Origin: Nocardia niigatensis NBRC 100131
GTDB lineage: Bacteria; Actinomycetota; Actinomycetes; Mycobacteriales; Mycobacteriaceae
Assembly: GCF_000308655.1 (NCBI RefSeq)
Contig: NZ_BAGC01000040.1
Location: forward strand, 310,001 to 374,000
Direction: 5' to 3'
Length of the DNA stretch: 64,000 nt
Both the position numbers and the translations under genes were made by a program. This document shows, piece by piece, positions 7,061 to 15,729 of the stretch. Position 1 is the first letter of the stretch. Every line of letters starts with the position of its first letter. The notes below the pieces were generated by a model. The model saw nothing but the letters and a program-made list of their open reading frames with translations. It was not told the DNA's origin and made no database searches.

Positions 7061-8256
7061 ACGAGATCTTCGCACCGGCGAAACTCGGCCCGATCACCTT
7101 GCGCAACCGGGTGATCAAGGCCGCCACCTTCGAGGGACGAACCCCCGACGCGCTGGTCACGCCCGAGCTCATCGACTTCCACCGCGAGGTCGCCGCGGGC
7201 GGGGTGGGCATGACCACCGTCGCCTACTGCGCGGTCGCGCCGGGCGGCCGCACCGACCGCCACCAGATCTGGATGCGGCCGGAAGCCGTTGCGGGACTGC
7301 GTGACCTGACCGACGCCGTGCACGCCGAGGGCGCGGCCGTCAGCGCTCAGATCGGGCATGCCGGGCCCGTCGCCAACGCCGCCTCCAACCGGGCGCCCGC
7401 ACTGTGCCCGAGCCGTATGTTCAGCCCGCTGAGCATGCAGGCCATGCACGTGCCCGGCGAATCCGAGATCCGGGAACTCATCGCGGCGCACGCGAATGCG
7501 GCGCTGCTGGCCGAGCAGGCCGGATTCGACGCGGTCGAAATCCATTTCGGCCACAACTACCTGGTGAGCTCGTTCCTCAGCCCGCTGCTCAACCGCCGCC
7601 ACGACAAGTGGGGCGGCACCCTCGCCAACCGGGCCCGGCTCGCACGCGAAATCGCCCGCGCCGTGAGGGATGCCGTGGGCGACCGGATGGCGGTGACCGC
7701 CAAGCTGAACATGGAGGACGGCCGCCGCGGCGGGCTCACGGTCCCCGAGAGCATCCAGGTGGCCGCCTGGCTGGAGGCCGACGGCGTCCTCGACGCGCTC
7801 GAATTGACCGCGGGCAGTTCACTTCTCAACCCCATGCTGCTCTTTCACGGCGACGCGCCGCGCAAGGAGTTCGCCGAGGTGCTGCCCGGTCCGGCGCGCA
7901 TGGGCTTCAAACTGGTCGGACGCGCCTTCCTCAAGGAGTACCCGTACCACGAGGCGTACCTGCTCGAGCGGGCCCGCCAGTTCCGCCGCGAGCTGTCCAT
8001 GCCGCTGATCCTGCTGGGCGGCATCACCAATCTCGACACCATGCACCTGGCCATGACCGAGGGCTTCGAGTTCGTCGCCATGGGTCGCGCGCTGCTGCGT
8101 GAGCCGAATCTGCTGCAGCGCATCCAGGCCGACGCGGCCACCCAGTCGGCCTGCGTGCACTGCAACAAGTGCATGCCCACCATCTACACCACCACCCGCT
8201 GCGTGTTCCGGCCGGAGCGGACCATCATCGATCTCGACGGAAGGCAACGGGCATGA
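7057..8256 (+). CDS. Old Yellow Enzyme-family NADH:flavin oxidoreductase
   Basis: 399 residues with the FMN TIM-barrel pattern: APAKLGPITLRNRVIKAAT at the start, QIGHAGP in the substrate region, HFGHNYLVSSFLSPLLNRR and KWGGTLANRARL, and a final MGRALLREPNL phosphate-binding segment. A C-terminal cysteine group (CVHCNKC, then C nine residues on) is common in actinobacterial members; its spacing differs from the 4Fe-4S pattern of 2,4-dienoyl-CoA reductase, and the protein lacks the extra FAD domain. It likely reduces activated C=C bonds of enones or steroid-like compounds. The ATG overlaps the TetR stop by four bases and the gene is followed by an SDR in overlap, so both enzymes may act in sequence on one carbonyl compound. 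Confidence 0.9.
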   Translation: MNEIFAPAKLGPITLRNRVIKAATFEGRTPDALVTPELIDFHREVAAGGVGMTTVAYCAVAPGGRTDRHQIWMRPEAVAGLRDLTDAVHAEGAAVSAQIGHAGPVANAASNRAPALCPSRMFSPLSMQAMHVPGESEIRELIAAHANAALLAEQAGFDAVEIHFGHNYLVSSFLSPLLNRRHDKWGGTLANRARLAREIARAVRDAVGDRMAVTAKLNMEDGRRGGLTVPESIQVAAWLEADGVLDALELTAGSSLLNPMLLFHGDAPRKEFAEVLPGPARMGFKLVGRAFLKEYPYHEAYLLERARQFRRELSMPLILLGGITNLDTMHLAMTEGFEFVAMGRALLREPNLLQRIQADAATQSACVHCNKCMPTIYTTTRCVFRPERTIIDLDGRQRA

Positions 8257-8996
8257 GCGGACGACTCGACGGACGCGTGGCGCTGATCAGCGGCGCGGCA
8301 TCGGGGATGGGCGCCGCGCACGCGCGGGCGTTCGTGGCCGAGGGCGCCTCGGTGCTCATCGGCGACATCTCCGACGAGGCGGGCGCGAAACTGTCCGCCG
8401 AACTCGGCGACGCCGCGGCGTACGTCCACCTCGATGTCACCGAGGCCGAGGACTGGCGTATGGCCGTGGACACGGCGGTCGAGCGCTTCGGCAAGCTCGA
8501 CGTGCTGGTCAACAATGCCGGCATCCTCGACTTCGGGCCGCTCGGCGCCTACACCGAGGAGCAGTGGCAGCGGGCCCTGGCCATCAACCTCACCGGCCCC
8601 TTCCTGGGCCTGACCGCCGCCCGCGACGCCCTGGTGGCGGCCCGGCCGGCGGCCGTGGTGAACATCTCCTCCGCCGCAGGTATCCAGGGCGTGCCGGGCG
8701 CGCACGCCTACACCGCCTCGAAGTTCGGGGTGCGCGGGCTCACCAAGTCCGCGGCGCTCGAGCTCGCCCCGCACGGCGTGCGCGTGAATTCCGTGCACCC
8801 GGGCGGGATCATGACCCCGATGATCGGGGTGCCCGAGGGCACCACCACCGATCGCGACGCGAACCCCCTGGCCCGCCTCGGCGTGCCCGAGGAGGTCACG
8901 GCGCTGGTCGTGTTCCTCGCCAGCCAGGAATCCAGCTACTGCAACGGCGCCGAGTTCGTGGTCGACGGCGGGATGACGGCCGGCCGCCCGGTCTGA
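8253..8996 (+). CDS. Short-chain dehydrogenase/reductase
   Basis: 247 residues of classical SDR type. Visible: SGAASGMGAAHA cofactor loop (about 13-24), LDVTEA, NNAGIL, NISSAAG catalytic Ser region, YTASK catalytic Tyr/Lys, and HPGGIMTPM, then a VVDGGM C-terminal end. The D at the end of beta-2 (IGDISD) points to NAD(H) preference. The sequence is close in style to 3-alpha/20-beta-hydroxysteroid dehydrogenases. Its ATG overlaps the OYE stop (ATGA), completing the TetR-OYE-SDR operon. Substrate is inferred only. Confidence 0.9.
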   Translation: MSGRLDGRVALISGAASGMGAAHARAFVAEGASVLIGDISDEAGAKLSAELGDAAAYVHLDVTEAEDWRMAVDTAVERFGKLDVLVNNAGILDFGPLGAYTEEQWQRALAINLTGPFLGLTAARDALVAARPAAVVNISSAAGIQGVPGAHAYTASKFGVRGLTKSAALELAPHGVRVNSVHPGGIMTPMIGVPEGTTTDRDANPLARLGVPEEVTALVVFLASQESSYCNGAEFVVDGGMTAGRPV

Positions 8997-8999
8997 GGC

Positions 9000-10211
9000 C
9001 TACTGCTTGTAGGTCGCCAGGAAACGTCCGATGCGCTCGATGATCGCCTCGAGCTCATCGGCGTGCGGCAGCGTCACGATCCGGAAGTGGTCGGGGCGCG
9101 GCCAATTGAAGCCGGTGCCCTGCACGATGTGGATCTTCTCGCGCAGCAGCAGATCCAGCACGAACTGCTCGTCATCGTGGATCCGGTACATGTCGAGGTC
9201 GATGCGCGGGAAGGCGTACAGCGCGCCCCGGGGCTTCACACACGAGATGCCCGGAATCGCGTTGAGCGCCTCCCACGCCCGGTCGCGCTGCTCGCGCAGG
9301 CGGCCGCCGGGCAGGGTGAGGTCGTAGATGCTCTGATGTCCGCCGAGGGCGGCCTGAATCGCCTGCTGCGCGGGCACATTCGCGCACAGGCGCAGACCCG
9401 ACAGCATGGTCAGGCCTTCCAGGTAGCTGTCCGCGTGCTCGATCGGACCGGTCACGGCCAGCCAGCCGCCGCGGAATCCGGCGGCGCGGTAGGACTTCGA
9501 GAGCCCGGAGAAGGTCAGGCACAGCAGATCCGGGGCCAGCGCGGCGGTCGCGGTATGGGTCAGGCCGTCGTAGAGGATCTTGTCGTAGATCTCGTCGGAG
9601 AACACCACCAGGTTGTGGCGGCGCGCGATCTCCAGCATCTGGCGGACCACCTCGGGCGAATACACCGCGCCCGTGGGGTTGTTCGGGTTGATGATGACCA
9701 GCGCGCGGGTGCGGTCGGTGATCTTGGACTCGATATCCGCCAGGTCCGGCATCCAGTCCGAGCCCTCGTCGCAGATGTAGTGCACCGGACGGCCGCCGTT
9801 GAGCGCGGTGGCGGCGGTCCAGAGCGGGAAATCCGGTGCGGGAACCAGGACTTCGTCGCCGTTCTCCAGCAGCGCGGTCATGGCCATCATGATGAGCTCG
9901 GAGACGCCGTTGCCGAGGAAGACCTGTTCGACGTCGAGGTCGGACAGCCCGAGGGTCTGGTAGTACTGCACCACCGCGCGCCGCGCCGAGAGCAGGCCCT
10001 TGGAGGTCGAGTAGCCGCTGGACTGCGGCAGATTGCGGACCATGTCCTGAAGCAGTTCGGCGGGCGCCTCGAAGCCGAAGGTCAGCGGGTTGCCGGTATT
10101 GAGCTTCACGACGTGATGCCCCTCCGCCTCCAGCCGTGCGGCGTGCTCGGCGATCGGTCCGCGGATCTCGTAGGACACGCCCGCCAGCTTGCTCGACTGC
10201 TTCACCTGCAT
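9000..10211 (-). CDS. PLP aminotransferase, AlaA/alanine-transaminase type
   Basis: 403 residues of fold-type I class I/II aminotransferase. Clear marks are NTGNP near the start, YSTSKGLLSARRAV, VFLGNGVSELI, VPAPDFPLW, NPNNPTGAVY, FSDEIYDKILYDG and the PLP lysine segment SGLSKSYRAAGFRGGW, ending FRIVTLPH. These patterns match the AlaA/AspC-like group (pyruvate-glutamate transamination to alanine). The 423-residue frame can be extended upstream, but the ATG at 10211 giving MQVKQSSKLAGVSYEIRGP matches the usual family start and has GAAACGACC rather than an obvious Shine-Dalgarno before it. Its promoter region is shared with the divergent HxlR gene and contains two palindromes. Confidence 0.9.
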   Translation of the reverse strand: MQVKQSSKLAGVSYEIRGPIAEHAARLEAEGHHVVKLNTGNPLTFGFEAPAELLQDMVRNLPQSSGYSTSKGLLSARRAVVQYYQTLGLSDLDVEQVFLGNGVSELIMMAMTALLENGDEVLVPAPDFPLWTAATALNGGRPVHYICDEGSDWMPDLADIESKITDRTRALVIINPNNPTGAVYSPEVVRQMLEIARRHNLVVFSDEIYDKILYDGLTHTATAALAPDLLCLTFSGLSKSYRAAGFRGGWLAVTGPIEHADSYLEGLTMLSGLRLCANVPAQQAIQAALGGHQSIYDLTLPGGRLREQRDRAWEALNAIPGISCVKPRGALYAFPRIDLDMYRIHDDEQFVLDLLLREKIHIVQGTGFNWPRPDHFRIVTLPHADELEAIIERIGRFLATYKQ

Positions 10212-10248
10212 GAAACGACCCCTTCTCGGTGTGGTTGCCGCACACTCT

Positions 10249-10286
10249 ACTTGGAATTTCCAAGTTTGCACTTGGTATTTCCAAGT
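10249..10286. promoter_or_regulatory. Twin 17-bp palindromes, probable HxlR operator
   Basis: Two inverted repeats stand in tandem: ACTTGGAATTTCCAAGT at 10249-10265 (perfect 8-bp arms around T) and ACTTGGTATTTCCAAGT at 10270-10286 (one mismatch). Their centres are 21 bases apart, two helical turns, so two dimers would bind the same face. The second overlaps a plausible -35 (TTGGTA, 10272) with TACAGT at 10294 as -10 for the HxlR gene. Confidence 0.8.
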
Positions 10287-10305
10287 TGTTGGCTACAGTG
10301 GAATC

Positions 10306-10899
10306 GTGCCACGCCGAAGCTACGACCACTACTGCACCGTCAGCCGCGCCCTCGACATCGTCGGCGACCGGTGGAACCTGCTGGTGGTCCGCGAATTGTG
10401 TTCGGGCCCGCGCCGATACAGCGACCTGTTCGCCGACCTGCCCGGCATCAGCACCGACGTGCTCGCCGCCCGGCTCAAGGACCTCGAGCGTGACGGGATT
10501 CTCACCAAACGCCGCGTCGGGCCGCGCACCGGGACCGCGGTCTACGAACTCACCGACGCGGGTGCGGCACTGCGCCCGGTGCTGGACTCGCTCTCGGCGT
10601 GGGGCGCGGCGCACCTCGGCGAGCAGCGCGCGACCGACGCGGTCCGAGCGCACTGGTTCGCGCTCCCGCTGGGACAGGCCGTCGCCGAACTCGTGCCCGC
10701 CGGCACAGTAACGGTCCGGATCGGCGAAACCGCGTTCCACTACGTGATCACCGAATCCGGACTCACCCATCACGACGGCCCGGCCGCCGCGGCCGATCTC
10801 GACATCCGGCTGGACCTCGCCGCGGCGAGCGAGATCGCCACCGGCGCACGCTCACTCGCCGAAACCCTCGAACAGGCAACCGGAACACCGGTCGCCTGA
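10306..10899 (+). CDS. HxlR-family regulator with SCP2-like C-terminal domain
   Basis: 197 residues. The N-terminal HxlR winged helix covers about 1-100 (YDHYCTVSRALDIVGDRWNLLVVREL, RYSDLFADLPGISTDVLAARLKDLERDGIL). The C-terminal 90 residues (VTVRIGETAFHYVITESGLTHHDG, DLDIRLDLAAASEIATG) look like an SCP2-type lipid-binding domain, as in several actinobacterial HxlR proteins. The GTG at 10306 is chosen because it starts at the family's PRRSYDHYC and lies six bases after a TACAGT -10-like element, which would make the mRNA nearly leaderless. It probably represses itself and perhaps the divergent aminotransferase through the twin palindromes. Confidence 0.88.
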   Translation: MPRRSYDHYCTVSRALDIVGDRWNLLVVRELCSGPRRYSDLFADLPGISTDVLAARLKDLERDGILTKRRVGPRTGTAVYELTDAGAALRPVLDSLSAWGAAHLGEQRATDAVRAHWFALPLGQAVAELVPAGTVTVRIGETAFHYVITESGLTHHDGPAAAADLDIRLDLAAASEIATGARSLAETLEQATGTPVA

Positions 10900-11016
10900 A
10901 CCTCTTCACCCTCCGTCCGCGCGGTGGCGTCCGCGGCCATGTGCGGCAGCGGCGGGCGGGCGGCAGGCGTCGGTAGCATCGGCTGGGTTGTGCCCGCATC
11001 GATCGAGGAGGAATCC

Positions 11017-11703
11017 GTGAGCAGCGAGAACGCCATCGGCACCATCACGATCATCGGCTCCGGGAGTGCCGTCGCGACACCGGACATCATGCGGGTGCCG
11101 ATCTCGGTGGAGACGCGGGCCGACACGGTGGCCGCCGCCTACGCGCGAGCCGGGGAACGCGCCGACGCCGTGATCGCGGCGCTGCGCGCGGACGGTGTCG
11201 AGGTGCGCGACATCAATACCAGCGGGCTGACGGTGCGCGCGGAAACCGTGTGGACCGAGGGGAATCGGGAGAAGCTGGTCGGGTACATCGCCGGGACCTC
11301 GCTGACCGTCACGCTGCGCGAGATCGCCGGACCCGGCGGGGAGGCGCGACCCACTGAAAGCGGCGGGCCCGCCGCGATCATCGCGCACGCGGTCGACGCC
11401 GGCGGTGATGATGTGCGGCTCGGCGGGCTGACGCTGACCGTCGCCGACGAGGAGAGCCTCCTGGTTCGCGCCCGCGACGCCGCCTGGGACCATGCGCTGG
11501 GCAAGGCCGAACAGTACGTGTTCCGGGCGGGCCGCACCCTGGGACCGGTGCTCGAGATCACCGAGGATGTCTCCGGTCCGGCGCCCGCGCCGCGGATCGC
11601 GTTCGCCGCCAACAAGTTGGCGGCCCCGGGTGCGGCGGTGCCGGTGGAGCTCGGCGAGAGCGAACTGTCCGCCAGCGTCCGCGTCACCTGGCAGCTGGCC
11701 TGA
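11017..11703 (+). CDS. SIMPL-domain (DUF541) protein
   Basis: 228 residues of the SIMPL/YggE family: ITIIGSGSAVATPDIMRVPISVETRAD at the start, VIAALRADGVEVRDINTSGLTVRAE in the middle and ASVRVTWQL at the end. No signal peptide is present, so unlike many secreted relatives this one seems cytoplasmic. GTG start chosen because GAGGAGGA sits four bases upstream; the longer frame from 10924 adds only low-complexity sequence. Family members are linked to oxidative-stress phenotypes and oligomeric ring assembly, but no molecular activity is established. Confidence 0.82.
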   Translation: MSSENAIGTITIIGSGSAVATPDIMRVPISVETRADTVAAAYARAGERADAVIAALRADGVEVRDINTSGLTVRAETVWTEGNREKLVGYIAGTSLTVTLREIAGPGGEARPTESGGPAAIIAHAVDAGGDDVRLGGLTLTVADEESLLVRARDAAWDHALGKAEQYVFRAGRTLGPVLEITEDVSGPAPAPRIAFAANKLAAPGAAVPVELGESELSASVRVTWQLA

Positions 11704-11807
11704 GTCAGCCACCTCCCACCGCGCCTGGTACGCGACAAGATCAAGGAGCTCTCACCGGGATTCGGACAGAACTCCTCGGTGAGCGCTCCCTGATCGTCAA
11801 GAAGCGG

Positions 11808-13523
11808 TCAGCGCTCCAGCACCGCGATGCACTCGACGTGGTGAGTGCCCGGGAAGGCATCGAAGACGCGCAGAGCCGCGGGCTCATAGCCGACGGCGCG
11901 GTAGAGGCCGACATCGCGGGCGAAAGCGGCAGGGTCGCAACCGATGTGGATGATGCGGCGCGGGGAACGCTCGCTCAGGGCGTTGATCACGTCCTTGCCG
12001 GCGCCGGCGCGGGGCGGATCGAGGACGACGACATCCGGTGCGGCGCTCGGCTGTTCGTGGATCCAGCGCTCGACGCGGTCGGCGGTGAGGTCCACCCACG
12101 GCAGATCCCGAAGTGCGGCACGGCCTTCCGCGACGGCGGTGCGCGCCGACTCGACGCCGTGCACCACCCCGGTGTCCCCGACCCGCTCGGCCAGCCGGGC
12201 CGCGAAGACGCCGACGCCGCAGTACAGGTCCCACACCAGGGCGCCCGGCGCGGCGTCGGCCCACTCCCCCACCACATCCGAATAGCACTGCGCCGCACCG
12301 TAATGCGGCTGCCAGAACCCGGTCGCCGACAGCTCCCACCGGCGCTCGCCGACATATTGAACGGTTCGCCCGGTGCCGTCCACCACGCGCTCGGTCCGCG
12401 CACTGTGCGCCGCCGCACGCCGGGCGGCGGCACTGCGCCGATCACCGCCGCCGCGCCGACCGGAACCTCCTGGCCCGCTGCCCCTTTCACGAGGCGCACG
12501 CCGGCCGCTCTCCGCAGCGCCGGCGGGCGCCAGCTCGACGAGATGCCGCATGCCGTCGCCATCCACGGCCACCACGAGATCCGCCCCGGGCGTCCACACC
12601 TGCTCGGCGATCCCCGCCACGGCCCCGGCCATCGGCTGCGGGCATCGCAGATCCGCGATCACCTCGGTACTCCGGTACCGGTGCACCCCGGCCCGCCCCT
12701 CGGCATCCACGACCAGCCGTACCCGGCTGCGCCAGCCACTGGAGTACGTCGCGGCCGAACTCGCCGGTCCCCGCTCACCACCCGGACCCCGGTCGGCACG
12801 GGCATCCGAATCCGCGCGGGGCACAGTCGCGTCGGGCAGGCCGGAGCCGCTCCCGCCGATGAGAGCACTCGCCAAGTGCGTTGCCACGCCGCCGATGCGG
12901 CCGGGCGCCGGCCCGACACCCGGAACCGTGCCGTCATCCCGCGACCCTGCACGCGCCTCGGCTTCCGCGTCGCGGACCGGCTTCGGGCGTTGTGCAGCTG
13001 CGGAAGTCCCGGCGGCACCACCCAGCAGAGTCGAACTGATTCCGGTCGTCACGCCGCCGAGCCGACCGGGTCCTTCCGGTCGCGCGATCGGGCCGGACGC
13101 TGGAAGCTGTTGTGCCACTACACCGCTCGGCAGGCCGGACGGCGCGGGGATCGCCTCGACAATGAAGTCGGGTTCCCAGTCCGCGAGGCGGCGGAGCTGC
13201 TCGGCGACGACCTGGCGTTTGAGTTCGCGCTGGGCCTCGGGGGTGGCGAAGGTGAAGTCGCAGCAGCCCGCGCCGCCGGGACCGGAGACCGGGCAGGTGG
13301 CGGGGATGCGGTCGGGTGAGGCGTCGAGGATCTCGATGGCGTCCGCGCGGCAGAAGGAGCCGCCGCGGTCCTCGGTGACGAGGGCGCGGACCAGTTCACC
13401 GGGCAGGCCGTGACGCACGAACAGGACGCGACCCTCGTGCCGGGCCACGCAGAAGCCGCCGTGGCCGGGCGGGCCCAGCCGGACCTCGAAGACCTCTCCG
13501 TACCAGTCGGATCCAGCGCTCAC
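11808..13523 (-). CDS. TrmA/RumA-type RNA (uracil-5)-methyltransferase, expanded
   Basis: 571 residues. It has an N-terminal TRAM-like domain (1-70), a cysteine group CPVSGPGGAGCCDF (77-90), the SAM-binding WDLYCGVGVFAARLA (431-445), the LDPPRAG motif (501-507) and the catalytic IGCDPAAFARD Cys529, as in RlmD/TrmA enzymes that make m5U in rRNA or tRNA. It matches the position of Rv2689c. Odd: residues about 130-262 and 337-378 are Gly/Ala/Pro/Arg-rich insertions, making it roughly 150 residues longer than usual. The GTG start overlaps the transporter stop (GTGA), so both genes are cotranscribed. Confidence 0.85.
   Translation of the reverse strand: MSAGSDWYGEVFEVRLGPPGHGGFCVARHEGRVLFVRHGLPGELVRALVTEDRGGSFCRADAIEILDASPDRIPATCPVSGPGGAGCCDFTFATPEAQRELKRQVVAEQLRRLADWEPDFIVEAIPAPSGLPSGVVAQQLPASGPIARPEGPGRLGGVTTGISSTLLGGAAGTSAAAQRPKPVRDAEAEARAGSRDDGTVPGVGPAPGRIGGVATHLASALIGGSGSGLPDATVPRADSDARADRGPGGERGPASSAATYSSGWRSRVRLVVDAEGRAGVHRYRSTEVIADLRCPQPMAGAVAGIAEQVWTPGADLVVAVDGDGMRHLVELAPAGAAESGRRAPRERGSGPGGSGRRGGGDRRSAAARRAAAHSARTERVVDGTGRTVQYVGERRWELSATGFWQPHYGAAQCYSDVVGEWADAAPGALVWDLYCGVGVFAARLAERVGDTGVVHGVESARTAVAEGRAALRDLPWVDLTADRVERWIHEQPSAAPDVVVLDPPRAGAGKDVINALSERSPRRIIHIGCDPAAFARDVGLYRAVGYEPAALRVFDAFPGTHHVECIAVLER
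12738..13136 (-). repeat. Low-complexity insertion with internal duplication
   Basis: This in-frame segment encodes residues 130-262 of the methyltransferase. It contains two related 17-residue units, PGRLGGVTTGISSTLLGG (152-169) and PGRIGGVATHLASALIGG (207-224), separated by Arg/Asp/Ala-rich linker. The flanks (EAIPAPSGLPSG and TYSSGWRSRVRL) would join smoothly if the segment were absent, since SG-WRSRVRL follows directly in typical homologues. Confidence 0.75.
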
Positions 13524-15520
13524 GGCTGGTCCCCGAATCCGCGGCGCACCGAACCGGGAGCATTGACCAACCGGCCGGGGCGGGCTCGCCCGGCCGAGGA
13601 GGACAGCTGCCAGGGCACGCTGGTCACCATGACGCCGGGCTCGAACAGCAGCCGGCCCTTCAACCGCAGCGCACTCTGGTTGTGCAGCAGCTGTTCCCAC
13701 CAGTGGCCGACCACGTATTCGGGGATGAACACGGTCACCACGTCGCGCGGGGAGTCCTTGCGCACGCGCTTCACGTAATCCACCACGGGCTTGGTGATCT
13801 CGCGGTACGGGGACTCGATCACCTTGAGCGGCACCGCGATATCGCTGCGCTCCCACTCCCGCACCAACGCCCGGGTGTCGGGCTCGTCGACGTTCACGGT
13901 GATGGCCTCGAGCGTGTCGGGCCGGGTGGCGCGCGCGTAGGACAACGCGCGCTTGGTGGGCAGGTGCAGCTTGGACACCAAGACGATGGAGTGGGTACGG
14001 CTGGGCAGCACGCTGTCCCATTCGCTCTCGTCCAGCTCCCGCGACACCGTGTCGTAGTGGCGGCGAATGAGTTTCATGAGCCCGAAGATGGCCGCCATCG
14101 TCACGATCGCGATCCACGCGCCCGCCACGAACTTGGTGACCAGCACGATGAGCAGCACTGTCGCGGTCATGGTGAGACCGATGGCGTTGATCACCCGCGA
14201 CCGCTTCATGCGCGCCCGCATCGCCGGATCGGTCTCGGTGCGCAGCAGTCGCGTCCAGTGCCGCAGCATGCCGGTCTGGCTCAGCACGAACGACACGAAC
14301 ACGCCCACGATGTACAGCTGGATCAGGCGCGTCACCTCGGCGCCGAACAGCACCACGAACGCGATGGCCGCGCCCGCCAGGAACAGGATGCCGTTGCTGA
14401 ACGCCAGCCGGTCACCGCGCGTGTGCAGCTGGCGCGGCAGAAAACGGTCCTGCGCCAGAATCGAACCCAGCACCGGGAAGCCGTTGAAGGCGGTGTTGGC
14501 CGCCAGCACCAGGATCAGCGCGGTGACGATGGTGATGAAGTAGAAGCCGGCCGGGAAGCCGGAGAACACCGCGCCCGCCAGCTGCGCGACGAGGGTCTTC
14601 TGCTCGTAGCCCGCGGGCGCGCCGATCAGGTCGTCGGTGTTGTGGGCGTAGACGATTCCCACCTTTTGAGTGAGCACGATCATGCCCATGAACAGCGTCA
14701 CCGCGATGCAGCCGAGCAGCAGCAGGGTGGTCGCCGCATTGCGGGACTTGGGTTTGCGGAAGGCGGGCACGCCGTTGCTGATCGCCTCGACACCGGTCAG
14801 CGCCGCACAACCGGAGGAGAACGCGCGCGCGATGAGGAACACGAACGCCAGCCCGAACAGATGCTCGTCCTCGGCCTTCAACCCGAAGCCGTACGACTCG
14901 GCGTGCACGGTCTGTCCCAGGCCGATGCGGGCGAAACCCCAGATGAGCATGATGAACATGCCGATCATGAAGGCGTAGGTGGGAATCGCGAAGGCGGTGC
15001 CGGATTCCCGCACCCCGCGCAGGTTGATCGCGGTGAGGATGACGATCGCCGAAACCGCGAACAACACCTTGTGTGTGGCGACGAACGGCACCGCCGACCC
15101 GATATTGGAGGCCGCCGACGAGATCGACACCGCGACCGTGAGCACGTAGTCGACCAGCAGCGCACTGCCGACGGTCAATCCCGCGGTGGGCCCGAGGTTC
15201 TTGGTCGCGACCTCGTAATCGCCGCCGCCGGACGGGTAGGCGTGCACGTTCTGGCGGTAGCTGGCAACCACCACGGCCATCACCAGCGCGACCGCCAGAC
15301 CGATCCACGGCGCGTAGGCGTAGGCCGACAGTCCGGCCACCGACAACACCAGGAAGATCTCCTCCGGCGCGTATGCCACCGAGGACAACGCGTCCGAGGC
15401 GAACACCGGGAGCGCGATCCGCTTGGGCAGCAGCGTATGCCCGAGAGAATCGCTGCGGAATGGGCGGCCGACCAGCATGCGCTTGGCGGCCGTCGTCAAC
15501 TTCGACACTCCAGGCAGCAT
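13520..15520 (-). CDS. APC-superfamily transporter, KimA-like
   Basis: 666 residues: about 12 membrane spans up to residue 470, then a soluble C-terminal domain of some 180 residues. The start (KRMLVGRPFRSDSLGHTLLPK, then LPVFASDALSSVAYAPEEI) strongly resembles KimA/YdaO-type K+:H+ symporters of the APC superfamily, more than amino-acid permeases. It occupies the Rv2690c position and is divergent from ceoB/ceoC, RCK proteins that gate potassium transport, which supports a potassium role by context. The ATG at 15520 (MLPGVSKL) or the GTG at 15508 (VSKL) may be used. Longer upstream frames overlap the promoter region. Transported ion is inference. Confidence 0.85.
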   Translation of the reverse strand: MLPGVSKLTTAAKRMLVGRPFRSDSLGHTLLPKRIALPVFASDALSSVAYAPEEIFLVLSVAGLSAYAYAPWIGLAVALVMAVVVASYRQNVHAYPSGGGDYEVATKNLGPTAGLTVGSALLVDYVLTVAVSISSAASNIGSAVPFVATHKVLFAVSAIVILTAINLRGVRESGTAFAIPTYAFMIGMFIMLIWGFARIGLGQTVHAESYGFGLKAEDEHLFGLAFVFLIARAFSSGCAALTGVEAISNGVPAFRKPKSRNAATTLLLLGCIAVTLFMGMIVLTQKVGIVYAHNTDDLIGAPAGYEQKTLVAQLAGAVFSGFPAGFYFITIVTALILVLAANTAFNGFPVLGSILAQDRFLPRQLHTRGDRLAFSNGILFLAGAAIAFVVLFGAEVTRLIQLYIVGVFVSFVLSQTGMLRHWTRLLRTETDPAMRARMKRSRVINAIGLTMTATVLLIVLVTKFVAGAWIAIVTMAAIFGLMKLIRRHYDTVSRELDESEWDSVLPSRTHSIVLVSKLHLPTKRALSYARATRPDTLEAITVNVDEPDTRALVREWERSDIAVPLKVIESPYREITKPVVDYVKRVRKDSPRDVVTVFIPEYVVGHWWEQLLHNQSALRLKGRLLFEPGVMVTSVPWQLSSSAGRARPGRLVNAPGSVRRGFGDQP

Positions 15521-15729
15521 AAGGCAGTGCGCGACCGCCCGTGTTCGCGGCGCGACGGCGGCACCTGGCAGTCGTAGGGTGGCGGGTGCGGGCTGTGAGG
15601 TTTTCCCGGTTCCGGTTTGAACACCTTCCGGAGGGGGAAAGTGCCCGCAGTGAAACTCGAACGGTACGGTTGCGACCCGAGCAAGCAACCAGACCGCACA
15701 CCACGGTTTTCGGGAATGGGGTTCGTACG

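Noticed and set aside
8099..9043. Large arginine-rich frame over the SDR gene
   Set aside because: Out-of-frame shadow of the SDR coding region.
15521..15729. Possible cyclic di-AMP (ydaO) riboswitch before the KimA-like gene
   Set aside because: Looked for because KimA genes elsewhere carry one; the conserved core and paired elements were not found in the 209-base gap.
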